Source: a virus. Taken from it: a stretch of 64,000 nucleotides of DNA. Positions within the stretch are counted from its first letter, which is position 1; each line of letters begins with the position of its first letter. Shown in pieces: positions 8,456-16,955 of the stretch. The DNA is taken from IMG/VR virus record IMGVR_UViG_3300042311_001128, positions 23,617-87,616 of that record; one strand, 5' to 3'. The position numbers and the translations under genes were made by a program. Under the pieces are notes generated by a model. It did no database searches. It was given only the letters and a program-made list of their open reading frames with translations, and was not told the origin of the DNA.

Positions 8456-8674
8456 TTGTTAAAGTTTCTGATCGCATCCCTAATATTTGCCTTTTGTAAA
8501 AAATTCTCAAATAAAGAGGGACTTATAACTATCACAGAAATTGACAAAAGAATATTGATTCTTTTTCAAAAAGTAAGAAAATTGCTTGCCAATAAAAAAG
8601 AATCAATCAAAAAAACATTAGCAGAAATAAAATCTCTTGAACAAAGTAGAGGTAAAATCAATTATGACTCTTGA
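8456..8674 (+). CDS. Hypothetical protein (72 aa), TTG start
   Basis: The frame opens with TTG and no convincing ribosome-binding site. Residues 2-14 are hydrophobic, the rest is a Lys-rich helix. It overlaps the next small gene by 11 bp. Weak call. Confidence 0.3.
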   Translation: MLKFLIASLIFAFCKKFSNKEGLITITEIDKRILILFQKVRKLLANKKESIKKTLAEIKSLEQSRGKINYDS

Positions 8675-8807
8675 AGAAATCAACGCAAAATTAGACTCAC
8701 TTCTTGAAGAAATAGAAAACTGGAAACCTAGATCTAATTTATATCTTAAAGAAATAAAAGACTGGAAGCAACCAAATCTTAAAGAAAAAGGAAAACCTAA
8801 TGTTTAA
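8664..8807 (+). CDS. Small helical protein (47 aa)
   Basis: ATG preceded by AGAGGTAAA. The product is an acidic amphipathic helix (MTLEEINAKLDSLLEEIENWK) and overlaps the thymidylate synthase gene by 8 bp, suggesting translational coupling. It resembles in style the 56-aa protein at 627. Function unknown. Confidence 0.45.
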   Translation: MTLEEINAKLDSLLEEIENWKPRSNLYLKEIKDWKQPNLKEKGKPNV

Positions 8808-10365
8808 TTCAATCTACAAGCCCAATCAATTAATTGTCGGGACAGGTTGTACTGCTGTCTGTACAGGATGGACTCCTGCTAAGTCAGTAGCGTCAAAACT
8901 CGATTCTTCTGATTATGCCGTGATTGGCAATCTTTATAGCGCGTCAAGGGGAATTAACTTTTTAGTCCGTAATCTTTTAGCTAATCCCCACGTTCGTTAT
9001 CTTGTCGTAATGGATTCAACCCGTGAAGACAAAAATTCTGGTAGCGTTCAATGTCTAAAAGACTTCTTTAAAAATGGAGTTTATAGAGAAAAAAATGATG
9101 TAGGAAAAATGTGCTGGGTAATTGATTCTTTGGTGAAAGGGTATATCGATATAGATATTCCTTTAGAAGTTTTAAATCAATTACGGTTTCAGGGAGTTGA
9201 CTTATTTTCAATTTCTAGCCAAGCAAATTTTATAGACTTGATATCAGAGATAAAAAACTTAGCTCTTTACTCTAATTTAGCTAGTCCGTGGGCAAAACCG
9301 ATGGTTTTTCCTTACAATGAACCTACATCAGAGGTAAAACCCGGTCCACGATATGGTTATCGGATTGAAAGTAAAACCATTGCTGAAACTTGGATAAAAA
9401 TACTACAAAGAATCAAAACTACTGGCACTATCAGACCTACTGGCTATGACGGTAAATGGCAAGAATTAATCGATTTAATGGCGATAGTTACCGATGAACC
9501 AGAAGACTTTTATTTTCCAGAACCTAATTACTTACCTTTAGATAGAGAATATCTAAAGAACTATATCCCACAAATACTTGATGATGCCGATTATCGGGAA
9601 GGAGTTAAATATACCTACGGTCAAAGATTACGCTCTTGGTTTGGTCAGGATCAGATTAAAGCAGTTACCACAAAATTAATCAAAGAAATCGACTCTGCCA
9701 GTGCAGTTATGTCCCTCTGGGATAGTGGGAGTGGCAACGCTCAAATACTTGCCGAACATAATAGTTGGCGTGGACACGATTATCATACAATCGTGCGAGG
9801 AGAAAGAAAAAGTGGAGATTCAGATCATAATCACGGCGGATCTCCCTGCCTCAATCATATTTGGGTAAGAGTAGTAGATAATGAACTGTCTTTAACAGCT
9901 ACCTTTAGAAGTAATGATATGTTTTCCGCTTGGCCGGCTAATGCAATGGGATTACGGGCTTTACAGCGTCATATCAGAGATGAAATTGCTAGTCAATCTG
10001 AGTACAATTTAACAATAGGTCCACTGATTACTATTAGTCAATCAGCCCATATTTACGATGACTGCTGGGAAACCGTAGAACAGTTAATTAACAATCAGTA
10101 CCAATTAATTATTAGTCAAGAACTTCGAGAGTACAGTGATCCTGCTGGTAACTTTTTAGTGGAAACAGATGGTAATAATATCACAGTCAGCCAGCTAACT
10201 CTCAGTGGTGAATTTGTAGGAAAATGGGAAGGTAAGAATCCTTTGAAGCTAATCCGTCAAATAATTGCCGATTGTCCCAGTATTCAATCTTTTCATATCG
10301 GCTACCTAGCTAGAGAAATTGAACGGGCATCTCAACTAAAAACAAATTACACTCAGGATAAATAA
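8800..10365 (+). CDS. Thymidylate synthase with N-terminal MtrA-like and C-terminal DUF4346 domains (521 aa)
   Basis: Three parts are visible. Residues 1-165 (LIVGTGCTAVCTGWTP...YLVVMDSTREDKNSGS) resemble the MtrA-like domain found in archaeal/cyanobacterial relatives. Residues about 250-425 carry a thymidylate-synthase fold: YTYGQRLRSWFGQDQ, SPCLNHIWVRVVDNELSLTA, RSNDMFSAWPANAMGL and a folate/nucleotide-site YDDCWE. The last 90 residues match DUF4346. The enzyme should make dTMP from dUMP for phage DNA. With nrdA and nrdB downstream it forms a deoxynucleotide supply module. Confidence 0.75.
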   Translation: MFNSIYKPNQLIVGTGCTAVCTGWTPAKSVASKLDSSDYAVIGNLYSASRGINFLVRNLLANPHVRYLVVMDSTREDKNSGSVQCLKDFFKNGVYREKNDVGKMCWVIDSLVKGYIDIDIPLEVLNQLRFQGVDLFSISSQANFIDLISEIKNLALYSNLASPWAKPMVFPYNEPTSEVKPGPRYGYRIESKTIAETWIKILQRIKTTGTIRPTGYDGKWQELIDLMAIVTDEPEDFYFPEPNYLPLDREYLKNYIPQILDDADYREGVKYTYGQRLRSWFGQDQIKAVTTKLIKEIDSASAVMSLWDSGSGNAQILAEHNSWRGHDYHTIVRGERKSGDSDHNHGGSPCLNHIWVRVVDNELSLTATFRSNDMFSAWPANAMGLRALQRHIRDEIASQSEYNLTIGPLITISQSAHIYDDCWETVEQLINNQYQLIISQELREYSDPAGNFLVETDGNNITVSQLTLSGEFVGKWEGKNPLKLIRQIIADCPSIQSFHIGYLAREIERASQLKTNYTQDK

Positions 10366-10539
10366 ATGTCAACACAAATCATCCCAAAAGGACAATCCTT
10401 TCCCGACGGCACTTATCTGTATAAATGCCCTTGCTATGTTAATCCTTGCAACCTGTGTTTTAACGGCAATGAGACTGCTATAATTAACTCTTTAAAGACA
10501 GCAAATAGAAAACAAATTGATAGAAAAATGCAAAGTTGA
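10366..10539 (+). CDS. Small Cys-rich hypothetical protein (57 aa)
   Basis: The ATG abuts the thymidylate synthase stop (TAAATG). The product has CPCYVNPCNLC, a compact cysteine cluster that could bind metal or act in redox. Its end overlaps the next short frame by 23 bp in the -1 frame, so the two might also be joined by frameshifting. Unknown function; a small redox partner for the reductase would be speculation. Confidence 0.4.
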   Translation: MSTQIIPKGQSFPDGTYLYKCPCYVNPCNLCFNGNETAIINSLKTANRKQIDRKMQS

Positions 10540-10639
10540 GGACGTAAAAGATTGCCAAGCCGCAATGCTTGCAAAATTTGGTGAGGCGATCACGTTACAG
10601 AAAATTCCACAAGGCTATCACAATTTTAAAAATCTGTAG
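10517..10639 (+). CDS. Short frame ahead of nrdA (about 40 aa)
   Basis: The frame runs from a TTG to TAG just before the nrdA ribosome-binding site and encodes KCKVEDVKDCQAAMLAKFGEA..., which looks protein-like. No standard start or ribosome-binding site exists, so it may be the continuation of the 10366 gene after a -1 slip or an old frameshift. Confidence 0.25.
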   Translation: MIEKCKVEDVKDCQAAMLAKFGEAITLQKIPQGYHNFKNL

Positions 10640-10649
10640 GAGTAAATAA

Positions 10650-12914
10650 ATGATTAACGTAATTCAAAGAAGTGGAGAAACTCGTTCTTTAGACATCACT
10701 AAAATTCGACGAGTAGTTGAATGGGCGTGTGAAAGGTTAGAAGTAAATCCCCTCGCTTTAGAATCAGGATTAACTTCTCGATTACGAGATGGCATTACTA
10801 CGCGAGAAATTCAAGAAAATTTAATCAATGTTGCCACACAATTGTTTTGTGTAGAAGAAACCGATTGGAAGTATGTAGCCGGAAGACTTCACATCTGGGG
10901 ATTATGGAAAGATACAAGGATTAAAAGAGAATTTGGCGGCTATTTATCTCGCACGGTTTTCAGAAGATTGGAAGGAACCGACTACGCTAAATATGTCCAG
11001 TGGCAAGTGGGTAGAGGTATTTATGATCCGAAAATCACAGAAATCTATGACGAAAACGATTTAAAGATTGCGGGGGATTGGATATACCCAGAATACGATA
11101 AAGATTTTGACTACGCTGGTGCAATCATGCTGTCAGAAAGGTATTTGCTTGATTGTGAATTACCTCAAGAGGCTTTCCTGGCTTGCGCTTTATTGCTTGC
11201 GAGTGTAGAGGAAAACCCAGAGAATAGATTAAAAATTGCGTTTCAAATTTACTTAGCTATAGCTCAAAGAAAAATCTCTTTAGCTACTCCAATTTTAGGC
11301 AATCTAAGAACCCCTAATGGTTCCTTGAGTAGTTGCTTCATCGTAGCAATGGAAGACAATCTAGAGAGTATTTTTAGCGAGATTACCAATACTGCTCGCA
11401 TCTCAAAAAATGGCGGCGGTGTTGGGGTAAATGTAAGTAGAATCCGTGCCACTGGTAGCTGGGTAATGGGGAAAGCTAATGCTTCCGGTGGGATTATTCC
11501 TTGGATTAAATTACTCAACGATACAGCTATTGCAGTAAATCAGGGGGGAAGACGCGCCGGGGCAGTAACTGTTGGGGTTGATATTTGGCATCTAGACGTG
11601 CCAGAATTTCTGGAAATGCAGACAGAAAACGGCGATCAAAGACGCAAAGCCTATGATGTTTTTCCTCAATTAGTTATCTCCGATGAATTTATGCGTCGGG
11701 TAATAAATAAAGCCGAGTGGACATTAGTTGATCCTTATGAGGTTCGGGCAAAACTAGGGATAGAATTAGCAGAATTATGGGGCAAAAAATTTGAAGATGC
11801 TTACAAATTAATTGAAGATAATCTAGGGACAGAAATTACTCTCTACAAAAAAGTTAACGCTAGGGAGTTATTTAAAGATGTTATGCGATCTCAGATTGAG
11901 ACGGGTATGCCCTATCTTGCCTTTAAAGATACTATCAATCGCGCTAATCCTAATAAACATGATGGCTATATCCCAGGTGTAAATTTGTGCTGCGAATCTT
12001 TTAGTAACGTTACGCCAAGTAAAACAGCCCATTGCTGTAATTTAGTTAGTCTTAATCTTGCTAACATTGACACTCCTACTAATTTATCAGAAATGTGTCA
12101 TCTTGCTGTCAGGATGCTTGACAATACCATCGACCTCACTTGTCCCCCAATTGGCGAGGCTAAAGAACATAATGATAAATATCGAACGATTGGAGTTGGG
12201 GTTATGGGATTAGCTGATTGGTTGGCTAAACGTAAATTATCGTATAAATCTTTTGCATTTATCAACATTTTGTTTGAAAATATTAGCTATTTTTGTACTC
12301 ACGCTTCAATAGAATTAGCTAAAGAACGCGGACATTATCAAGCCTTTTCTAGCAGTGAATGGGATCAAGGTAAATTATTAGGGACTAAACCATTAGATTG
12401 GTTTAAGTCAAATTCTCCCCATAAATCTCACCATTTTTATAGATGGCAACGACTAGCTTCCGATGTACAACGCTACGGGATTAGAAACTCCCATATTACC
12501 GCTATAGCCCCCAATACCACATCATCTTTAATTCAGGGTTGTACTGCTAGTGTTTTGCCCGTCTTTAAGCGGGTATTCACAGAAAAAAATTCAAAAGGTG
12601 CTATTCCTAATTGTCCTCCTTTTATCAAAGATTCTTTTTGGTATTATCAAGAGAATCAAAATCTTGACCAAAAGATTGTCGTTCAGGCAATTGCTGAAAT
12701 GCAAAAATGGATTGATACAGGGATTTCTATGGAATTGCTGTTTAACCTTAATCAAGGAGTTTATTTTCCTGACGAACCTAACCGCACACTAACAGTTAAA
12801 GAAATTTATGAAACTTTAATCTTAGCGTGGGAATCAGGATGTAAAGCAGTCTATTATGTACGAACTGTTCAAAAGGATAACTTTAAAGATAGCTGTTCTA
12901 GTTGTGCTAATTAA
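10650..12914 (+). CDS. nrdA: Class I ribonucleotide reductase, large subunit (754 aa)
   Basis: Residues 1-90 are an ATP-cone allosteric domain (VIQRSGETRSLDITKIRRVV). The barrel has SSCF (Cys229), NGGGVGV, and NLCCE (Asn445, Cys447, Glu449: the thiyl-radical cysteine with its partners). HCCN (Cys462/463) supplies the partner of the redox pair. The C-terminus CSSCAN is the mobile Cys pair that passes electrons from thioredoxin or glutaredoxin. It reduces ribonucleotides to deoxyribonucleotides with the small subunit at 13369. GTAGGAG precedes the ATG. All key residues are present, so the enzyme should be active. Confidence 0.93.
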   Translation: MINVIQRSGETRSLDITKIRRVVEWACERLEVNPLALESGLTSRLRDGITTREIQENLINVATQLFCVEETDWKYVAGRLHIWGLWKDTRIKREFGGYLSRTVFRRLEGTDYAKYVQWQVGRGIYDPKITEIYDENDLKIAGDWIYPEYDKDFDYAGAIMLSERYLLDCELPQEAFLACALLLASVEENPENRLKIAFQIYLAIAQRKISLATPILGNLRTPNGSLSSCFIVAMEDNLESIFSEITNTARISKNGGGVGVNVSRIRATGSWVMGKANASGGIIPWIKLLNDTAIAVNQGGRRAGAVTVGVDIWHLDVPEFLEMQTENGDQRRKAYDVFPQLVISDEFMRRVINKAEWTLVDPYEVRAKLGIELAELWGKKFEDAYKLIEDNLGTEITLYKKVNARELFKDVMRSQIETGMPYLAFKDTINRANPNKHDGYIPGVNLCCESFSNVTPSKTAHCCNLVSLNLANIDTPTNLSEMCHLAVRMLDNTIDLTCPPIGEAKEHNDKYRTIGVGVMGLADWLAKRKLSYKSFAFINILFENISYFCTHASIELAKERGHYQAFSSSEWDQGKLLGTKPLDWFKSNSPHKSHHFYRWQRLASDVQRYGIRNSHITAIAPNTTSSLIQGCTASVLPVFKRVFTEKNSKGAIPNCPPFIKDSFWYYQENQNLDQKIVVQAIAEMQKWIDTGISMELLFNLNQGVYFPDEPNRTLTVKEIYETLILAWESGCKAVYYVRTVQKDNFKDSCSSCAN

Positions 12915-12958
12915 CTATAAATATTACTTCTAATGTCATTAATGTCATTTTATGTATT

Positions 12959-13066
12959 ATGAATATTGTAGTATTTACAATACTTGTACTAATTTTTGTA
13001 TGATTTATTGTAGCTATTATTGTTGAAGCTCTTAAAGATTTTATCAATACTCGAAAAAATAAATAA
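12959..13066 (+). pseudogene. Membrane peptide with in-frame TGA at codon 15
   Basis: A 35-codon frame (MNIVVFTILVLIFV, TGA, then FIVAIIVEALKDF...) would encode one long membrane helix if the TGA at 13001 were a sense codon. The first codons resemble those of the membrane protein that follows at 13072, so it may be a decayed partial duplicate. It could also be two unrelated peptides. Confidence 0.3.
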
Positions 13067-13071
13067 TCATT

Positions 13072-13359
13072 ATGAATATTGTATTAGTAATTATTAACTT
13101 TTTAGCAACTATTATATTAAGTATATTTTTACTTTATACTGCTTTAATTGTCGCTGTTGTCTTGTATAGAGTGTTTTTTAGATTTAAGACTAATTTAATC
13201 TGCACAGTTAAACAATTCAAATACTATTTAACAGATGAATATAATCGGATTAGTTCTTGTAAATATTATAATCCTGAAACCCATAAAGACTTTAATCTAA
13301 AATGTAGCGTAAATCCTTCTATTTCTTGTGTACAATGTAAAGAGTGGAAACCAAAGTAA
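13072..13359 (+). CDS. Membrane-anchored Cys-rich protein, DUF6464-like (95 aa)
   Basis: Residues 1-36 form one or two membrane helices. The cytosolic or lumenal tail has CKYYNPETH...LKCSVNPSISCVQCKEW, four cysteines in the spacing of a cyanobacterial family of unknown function (DUF6464). It lies between nrdA and nrdB, so it may be expressed with them. Function unknown. Confidence 0.55.
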   Translation: MNIVLVIINFLATIILSIFLLYTALIVAVVLYRVFFRFKTNLICTVKQFKYYLTDEYNRISSCKYYNPETHKDFNLKCSVNPSISCVQCKEWKPK

Positions 13360-13368
13360 AGTAAAACT

Positions 13369-14436
13369 ATGTCATTGATCAGTCTTAGCAATAAAATGCC
13401 CATTTCCCCGATCTTCAATCTGTCGGGAGATGATGCAATCGAAACCCGTTCGATCTGGTTTGGTAACACCACCAACTTGATGCAATTAAATGATGTTCGC
13501 TATACTTGGGCTGTAAGTTTGTATCAACAGATGCGTGAGAATTTTTGGATTCCGCAAAAAATAGATATTACTCAAGATATAACTGACTATAATAATTTAA
13601 CCCTTGACGAAAGACGTGCCTATAATGGTATTTTGTCTTATCTAACTTTTCTTGATTCTGTACAAACCTGTAATATTCCTCACTTAAAATCTTGCGTCAC
13701 AGCCCCAGAGATCAGCCTTTGTATGGCAGAACAAATTTCTCAAGAAGCTATGCACAATCAAAGTTATCAATACTTGATTGAGACTATTATTCCCTCAAAC
13801 AAAAGGGCTGAAATTTATGATTTATGGCGCACCGATAAAGTTCTCAAGGATCGCTGTGAATTTATTGCTAGTTCTTATCAAAAATATATTGACAGCCCAA
13901 CACAGAGTAATTATTTTGGTTCTCTTGTCGCTAATTATATTCTAGAAGGGCTGTATTTCTATAATGGGTTCCAGTATTTTTATAATTTAGCTTCTAGACA
14001 TCTAATGGCCGGTAGTGCTGATATTTTTAGGATGATTAATCGAGATGAATTGAGTCATGTTCGTTTGTATCAAAAATTAATTGTGGAAGCATTGCAATTA
14101 TTCCCAAAAGAGTCAATTAAAAAAGATATAGCAAGTTCATTTTTAGAGGCTGTCAATCAAGAAATTAATTGGTCTAACCATATTATCGGCAATCAAATAT
14201 TAGGAATTACAGAAGATAGCACTGATCAATATACAAAATATTTGGCCAATATTCGACTAAGAGCGATTGGCTTAAATCCAATTTTTACTGAGGATAAATA
14301 CAAAAAGTCTCCCTATTCTCATTTAGAAAAATTCTCTGATACTCAAGGGGAAGGTCATACCAAATCAAACTTTTTTGAAGCTACTGTTACCAGCTATGTC
14401 ATGTCTTCTGGATTAAGTGGATGGGATGATATTTAA
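13369..14436 (+). CDS. nrdB: Class I ribonucleotide reductase, small subunit (355 aa)
   Basis: All six iron ligands of the diiron R2 fold can be assigned: Asp96 (LDSVQ), Glu126 and His129 (QEAMH), Glu193 (ILEGLYF), Glu227 and His230 (RDELSH). Tyr133, seven residues after Glu126, matches the stable tyrosyl radical of canonical R2. It makes the radical used by NrdA. The start is probably ATG 13369, though an in-frame ATG at 13396 is possible. It is the last gene of the nucleotide module. Confidence 0.92.
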   Translation: MSLISLSNKMPISPIFNLSGDDAIETRSIWFGNTTNLMQLNDVRYTWAVSLYQQMRENFWIPQKIDITQDITDYNNLTLDERRAYNGILSYLTFLDSVQTCNIPHLKSCVTAPEISLCMAEQISQEAMHNQSYQYLIETIIPSNKRAEIYDLWRTDKVLKDRCEFIASSYQKYIDSPTQSNYFGSLVANYILEGLYFYNGFQYFYNLASRHLMAGSADIFRMINRDELSHVRLYQKLIVEALQLFPKESIKKDIASSFLEAVNQEINWSNHIIGNQILGITEDSTDQYTKYLANIRLRAIGLNPIFTEDKYKKSPYSHLEKFSDTQGEGHTKSNFFEATVTSYVMSSGLSGWDDI

Positions 14437-14691
14437 GCATCAGAGACAAGCGGCGATCGATTTTTAAAAGGGTGGTTTGTTGGCAAAAGAGACTGCAAAT
14501 CACGTAGATGCTTCCAAGCAAGATAGCCTTTAATGGCATCAAGTGCGTTGTAGGCAATCCATCAATCTTTGAAATTTTTGGCATCCGATTACCTGACTTG
14601 ATTTCCTTGATGGTGAGGGATAGAGTCGGGAAATCAGTGGCAAAATGCGGCACGCAACCCTGTCAATCAATCTTGCAAAAGCTTAAATAAT
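14437..14691. other. 255-bp non-coding stretch with decayed coding traces
   Basis: No intact gene is visible. On the minus strand two out-of-frame stretches look protein-like (PHFATDFPTLSLTIKEIKSG and WIAYNALDAIKGYLAWKHL), as left by a frameshifted remnant, perhaps of a transposase or fibre gene. It separates nrdB from the convergent tail-fibre operon. Confidence 0.25.
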
Positions 14692-14889
14692 TTAGCTGTA
14701 TTGATAAATTCCATTATTTTTTATTGCCGGATTCGACTGCTGATAAATTCCATTGATTTTAATGAAAGGTACTGCAAGTTGATAAGCTCCATTGACCTTA
14801 ACGTAACTTTGAGTAAATTGAATTAAATCAATAATGGGAATTTGTCCAATTTCTATTGTTGCGGAATCAAATAAACGCCGTGAAGCCAT
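14692..14889 (-). CDS. Tail-associated small protein with repeated KxNGxYQ motif (65 aa)
   Basis: A GGGGAG site precedes ATG 14889 (MASRRLFDSATIE). The C-terminal half has three imperfect repeats, YVKVNGAYQ, FIKINGIYQ and AIKNNGIYQ, a short beta-hairpin motif common in phage tail and fibre proteins. It is the last gene of the minus-strand fibre operon, with which it slightly overlaps upstream spacing. Likely structural. Confidence 0.6.
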   Translation of the reverse strand: MASRRLFDSATIEIGQIPIIDLIQFTQSYVKVNGAYQLAVPFIKINGIYQQSNPAIKNNGIYQYS

Positions 14890-14893
14890 ACGA

Positions 14894-15697
14894 TTACTCC
14901 CCAAAAAAAAGAGAACCTGAAACAGACTGAGTGCCTGTCCCTGGACATAAAAAAACAGACAAACAAGCGTCTGGAAAGATTTTGCAAAGGCTTCCAGTAA
15001 ATCCCCCAGTACTTACAGCGTCAATCGGCTGACTGAATGACACCGACATCATAGCCAAAGGCTTAAATAATGCCACCCCAAAATTACCAGCCGTGCCAGT
15101 GCTGGCTGATAAAGTTACCGACTTCACTTCCCGCACACCAGTATCTCCAGGAGCAAGAGGTATCAAATGTATTCTACCCGGGCTTCGATCAGATCCCCCA
15201 GTAGAGGAAGGGAAAGATATCGGAGGGCTAATTCGCTCTGATATATTATTTTGATTGATATAATTAATCGAAGATGTAGAAACTATGCCTCCTGTAATTG
15301 CCCAAATAATTAAACCAGCAAATACCCCTTCCCCATTTGCATATCTTGTTAGGGGTGCTGATGGCAAATTTGTAGTTTGCTCTGTGGTCAAAACCGCATT
15401 TAGCCCGCCAGAAATATTAAGCAAATCTACCAGGATCAAAGTGTGTGTTCCTGGAGAATTAAATTGGCCTCCCAGCAACAACAACTCACTTGTGCCTAAT
15501 AAATTATTATTTATCCCATGCAGGCTGGTATTATCTAGCGCAATACTTGAAGAAGGGATAGAAGCCGCAGTAGGAAAAAATCTGGAAATTAATATTAATC
15601 TAGCAGGTGTGAACTGCGTTGTTATATTAGCTTGAAAATTTTCTGCATTTTGCAGAGAGATTTGGCTAAGATAATCTTGATAATTATTAATAGGCAT
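14894..15697 (-). CDS. Tail fibre / receptor-binding protein paralogue A (267 aa)
   Basis: Start chosen at ATG 15697 (MPINNYQDY), right after the stop of the upstream paralogue and a GGAG site, not at 15865 inside that gene. The C-terminal half (IPLAPGDTGVREVKSVTLSASTGTAGNFGVALFKP) closely matches the upstream gene at 15700. The protein is beta-rich, Gly/Ser/Thr-rich and likely part of the adsorption apparatus. A 37-bp segment is identical to the paralogue, indicating recent duplication or gene conversion. Confidence 0.6.
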   Translation of the reverse strand: MPINNYQDYLSQISLQNAENFQANITTQFTPARLILISRFFPTAASIPSSSIALDNTSLHGINNNLLGTSELLLLGGQFNSPGTHTLILVDLLNISGGLNAVLTTEQTTNLPSAPLTRYANGEGVFAGLIIWAITGGIVSTSSINYINQNNISERISPPISFPSSTGGSDRSPGRIHLIPLAPGDTGVREVKSVTLSASTGTAGNFGVALFKPLAMMSVSFSQPIDAVSTGGFTGSLCKIFPDACLSVFLCPGTGTQSVSGSLFFGE

Positions 15698-15699
15698 TT

Positions 15700-16539
15700 T
15701 TATTTCTCCACAAAAGCCAAGCATCCAAAAATTTCTGGGGCAGTTGCCCCTCCCGATCGAAGCATATAAGAAAGACAGGCATTCGGGTGGATCGCCGGGA
15801 TACCTGGCAACCCCGTCGTGTAATCGCGCCAACCCATCACCCCTGCTAAAGGTATAGACTGCCAAGATATCGGCATCGCAAGGGTGATGCCAAAATTACC
15901 AGCCGTGCCAGTGCTGGCTGATAAAGCAATTTTTTCAATTGCTCTGATTCCGGTATCCCCTGAAGCTAAAGGAATTCTTTGTGCGCGAGTCGCTTCTCGA
16001 AATCCAGTTCCTCCGATATTAATGGATGATACTTTTCCTGGTACACCTGCTTGATTGGTGTAGGTCATAGTCAAGTTGGCGCTGGTTGCGCCAACTTGAC
16101 TATAGATTTCGTAAAAAGCAATATTTCCAAGTCCATTCGTATTTCGCGTCAGAGCGGTAGAACCTTGAATCGGCTGATCCGTGGTTATTGCAGCGCTCAA
16201 TCCTCCTATATGAAACAAGCGATCATACAGAAGATAAATTCCAGGAACAGTAGAGGTAATTCCATCCTGAATTAAAAATTTTTCCTGCGAGTTGCTAGGA
16301 GCAAGAAAAGGCATCGACCCAATCATCGATCGGACTGGAATTTCGGCAATTGTAGGAATAGCCCCACCACTCGGAAGTCCGTCGTATTGCCACAAAGAAT
16401 GATCCCTCCCGACGACCAGTGCCGCAGCACTAGCTCCCCCGATTCGTGGAACTTTATGGAAAAAAAGATTATCGGGATTGCCATTGTTGCCCCCCGATTG
16501 CCTATTAATTAAATCTGATAACCCACTTAAAGCGGCCAT
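15700..16539 (-). CDS. Tail fibre / receptor-binding protein paralogue B (279 aa)
   Basis: Residues about 160-240 (GFREATRAQRIPLASGDTGI...LSASTGTAGNFGITLAMP) are paralogous to the downstream gene. The N-terminus is variable and Gly/Ala-rich. It overlaps the upstream small gene by 13 bp. Presumed adsorption protein; no enzymatic motif. Confidence 0.6.
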   Translation of the reverse strand: MAALSGLSDLINRQSGGNNGNPDNLFFHKVPRIGGASAAALVVGRDHSLWQYDGLPSGGAIPTIAEIPVRSMIGSMPFLAPSNSQEKFLIQDGITSTVPGIYLLYDRLFHIGGLSAAITTDQPIQGSTALTRNTNGLGNIAFYEIYSQVGATSANLTMTYTNQAGVPGKVSSINIGGTGFREATRAQRIPLASGDTGIRAIEKIALSASTGTAGNFGITLAMPISWQSIPLAGVMGWRDYTTGLPGIPAIHPNACLSYMLRSGGATAPEIFGCLAFVEK

Positions 16540-16742
16540 AATTCTCTCGCAGATACAAACTCGTGAACTTCGACTATAAAAGTTGATAAATTCAAGAAAT
16601 TAACTGGACTGGCTACGATTAGCCTTGAATCTAGTAAAAATTGAGGCAAAATCTCAACACCTTCATCTTTATACCATTTGCAATGCCAGTCGCCCGCATC
16701 GGACTGAAAAGTGTAAGATTCTATTGTTTCTATGATTTTCAT
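16527..16742 (-). CDS. Small hypothetical protein in fibre operon (71 aa)
   Basis: A compact acidic protein (SDAGDWHCKWYKDEGVEILP...) overlapping the next gene by 13 bp, indicating coupling. It may be a fibre accessory or assembly protein; no family recognised. Confidence 0.5.
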   Translation of the reverse strand: MKIIETIESYTFQSDAGDWHCKWYKDEGVEILPQFLLDSRLIVASPVNFLNLSTFIVEVHEFVSARELWPL

Positions 16743-16763
16743 AATTTTATCGAAGGGATTAAG

Positions 16764-16952
16764 TTAGGTGGAAATTTGAAAATACAGGGATCCGTCCGGA
16801 TATCCATCGCTATTATTAGGAGCCGCAGTTCCGTAGGTAATAATTGGAATGGTTGGTTTCCCGGAAATATTAGCCCAAGTCATGTAATTTGATACCCATC
16901 GGGATGTGGCAATGCTATCTAAGGTGTCAATTGGTCCGAGATACTCTTTCAT
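16764..16952 (-). CDS. Short tail-structural protein (62 aa)
   Basis: The C-terminus YGTAAPNNSDGYPDGSLYFQ is typical of phage fibre modules that read 'G..aP....DGd.y.q'. It lies 3 bp after the large fibre gene. Probably a small fibre or fibre-domain protein. Confidence 0.5.
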   Translation of the reverse strand: MKEYLGPIDTLDSIATSRWVSNYMTWANISGKPTIPIITYGTAAPNNSDGYPDGSLYFQIST

Positions 16953-16955
16953 GCA

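Noticed and set aside
7559-13066. Genetic code change (TGA read as Trp)
   Set aside because: Long genes such as terL, nrdA and the tape measure use TGG for Trp and have no internal TGA; two TAG interruptions also argue for ordinary mutation.
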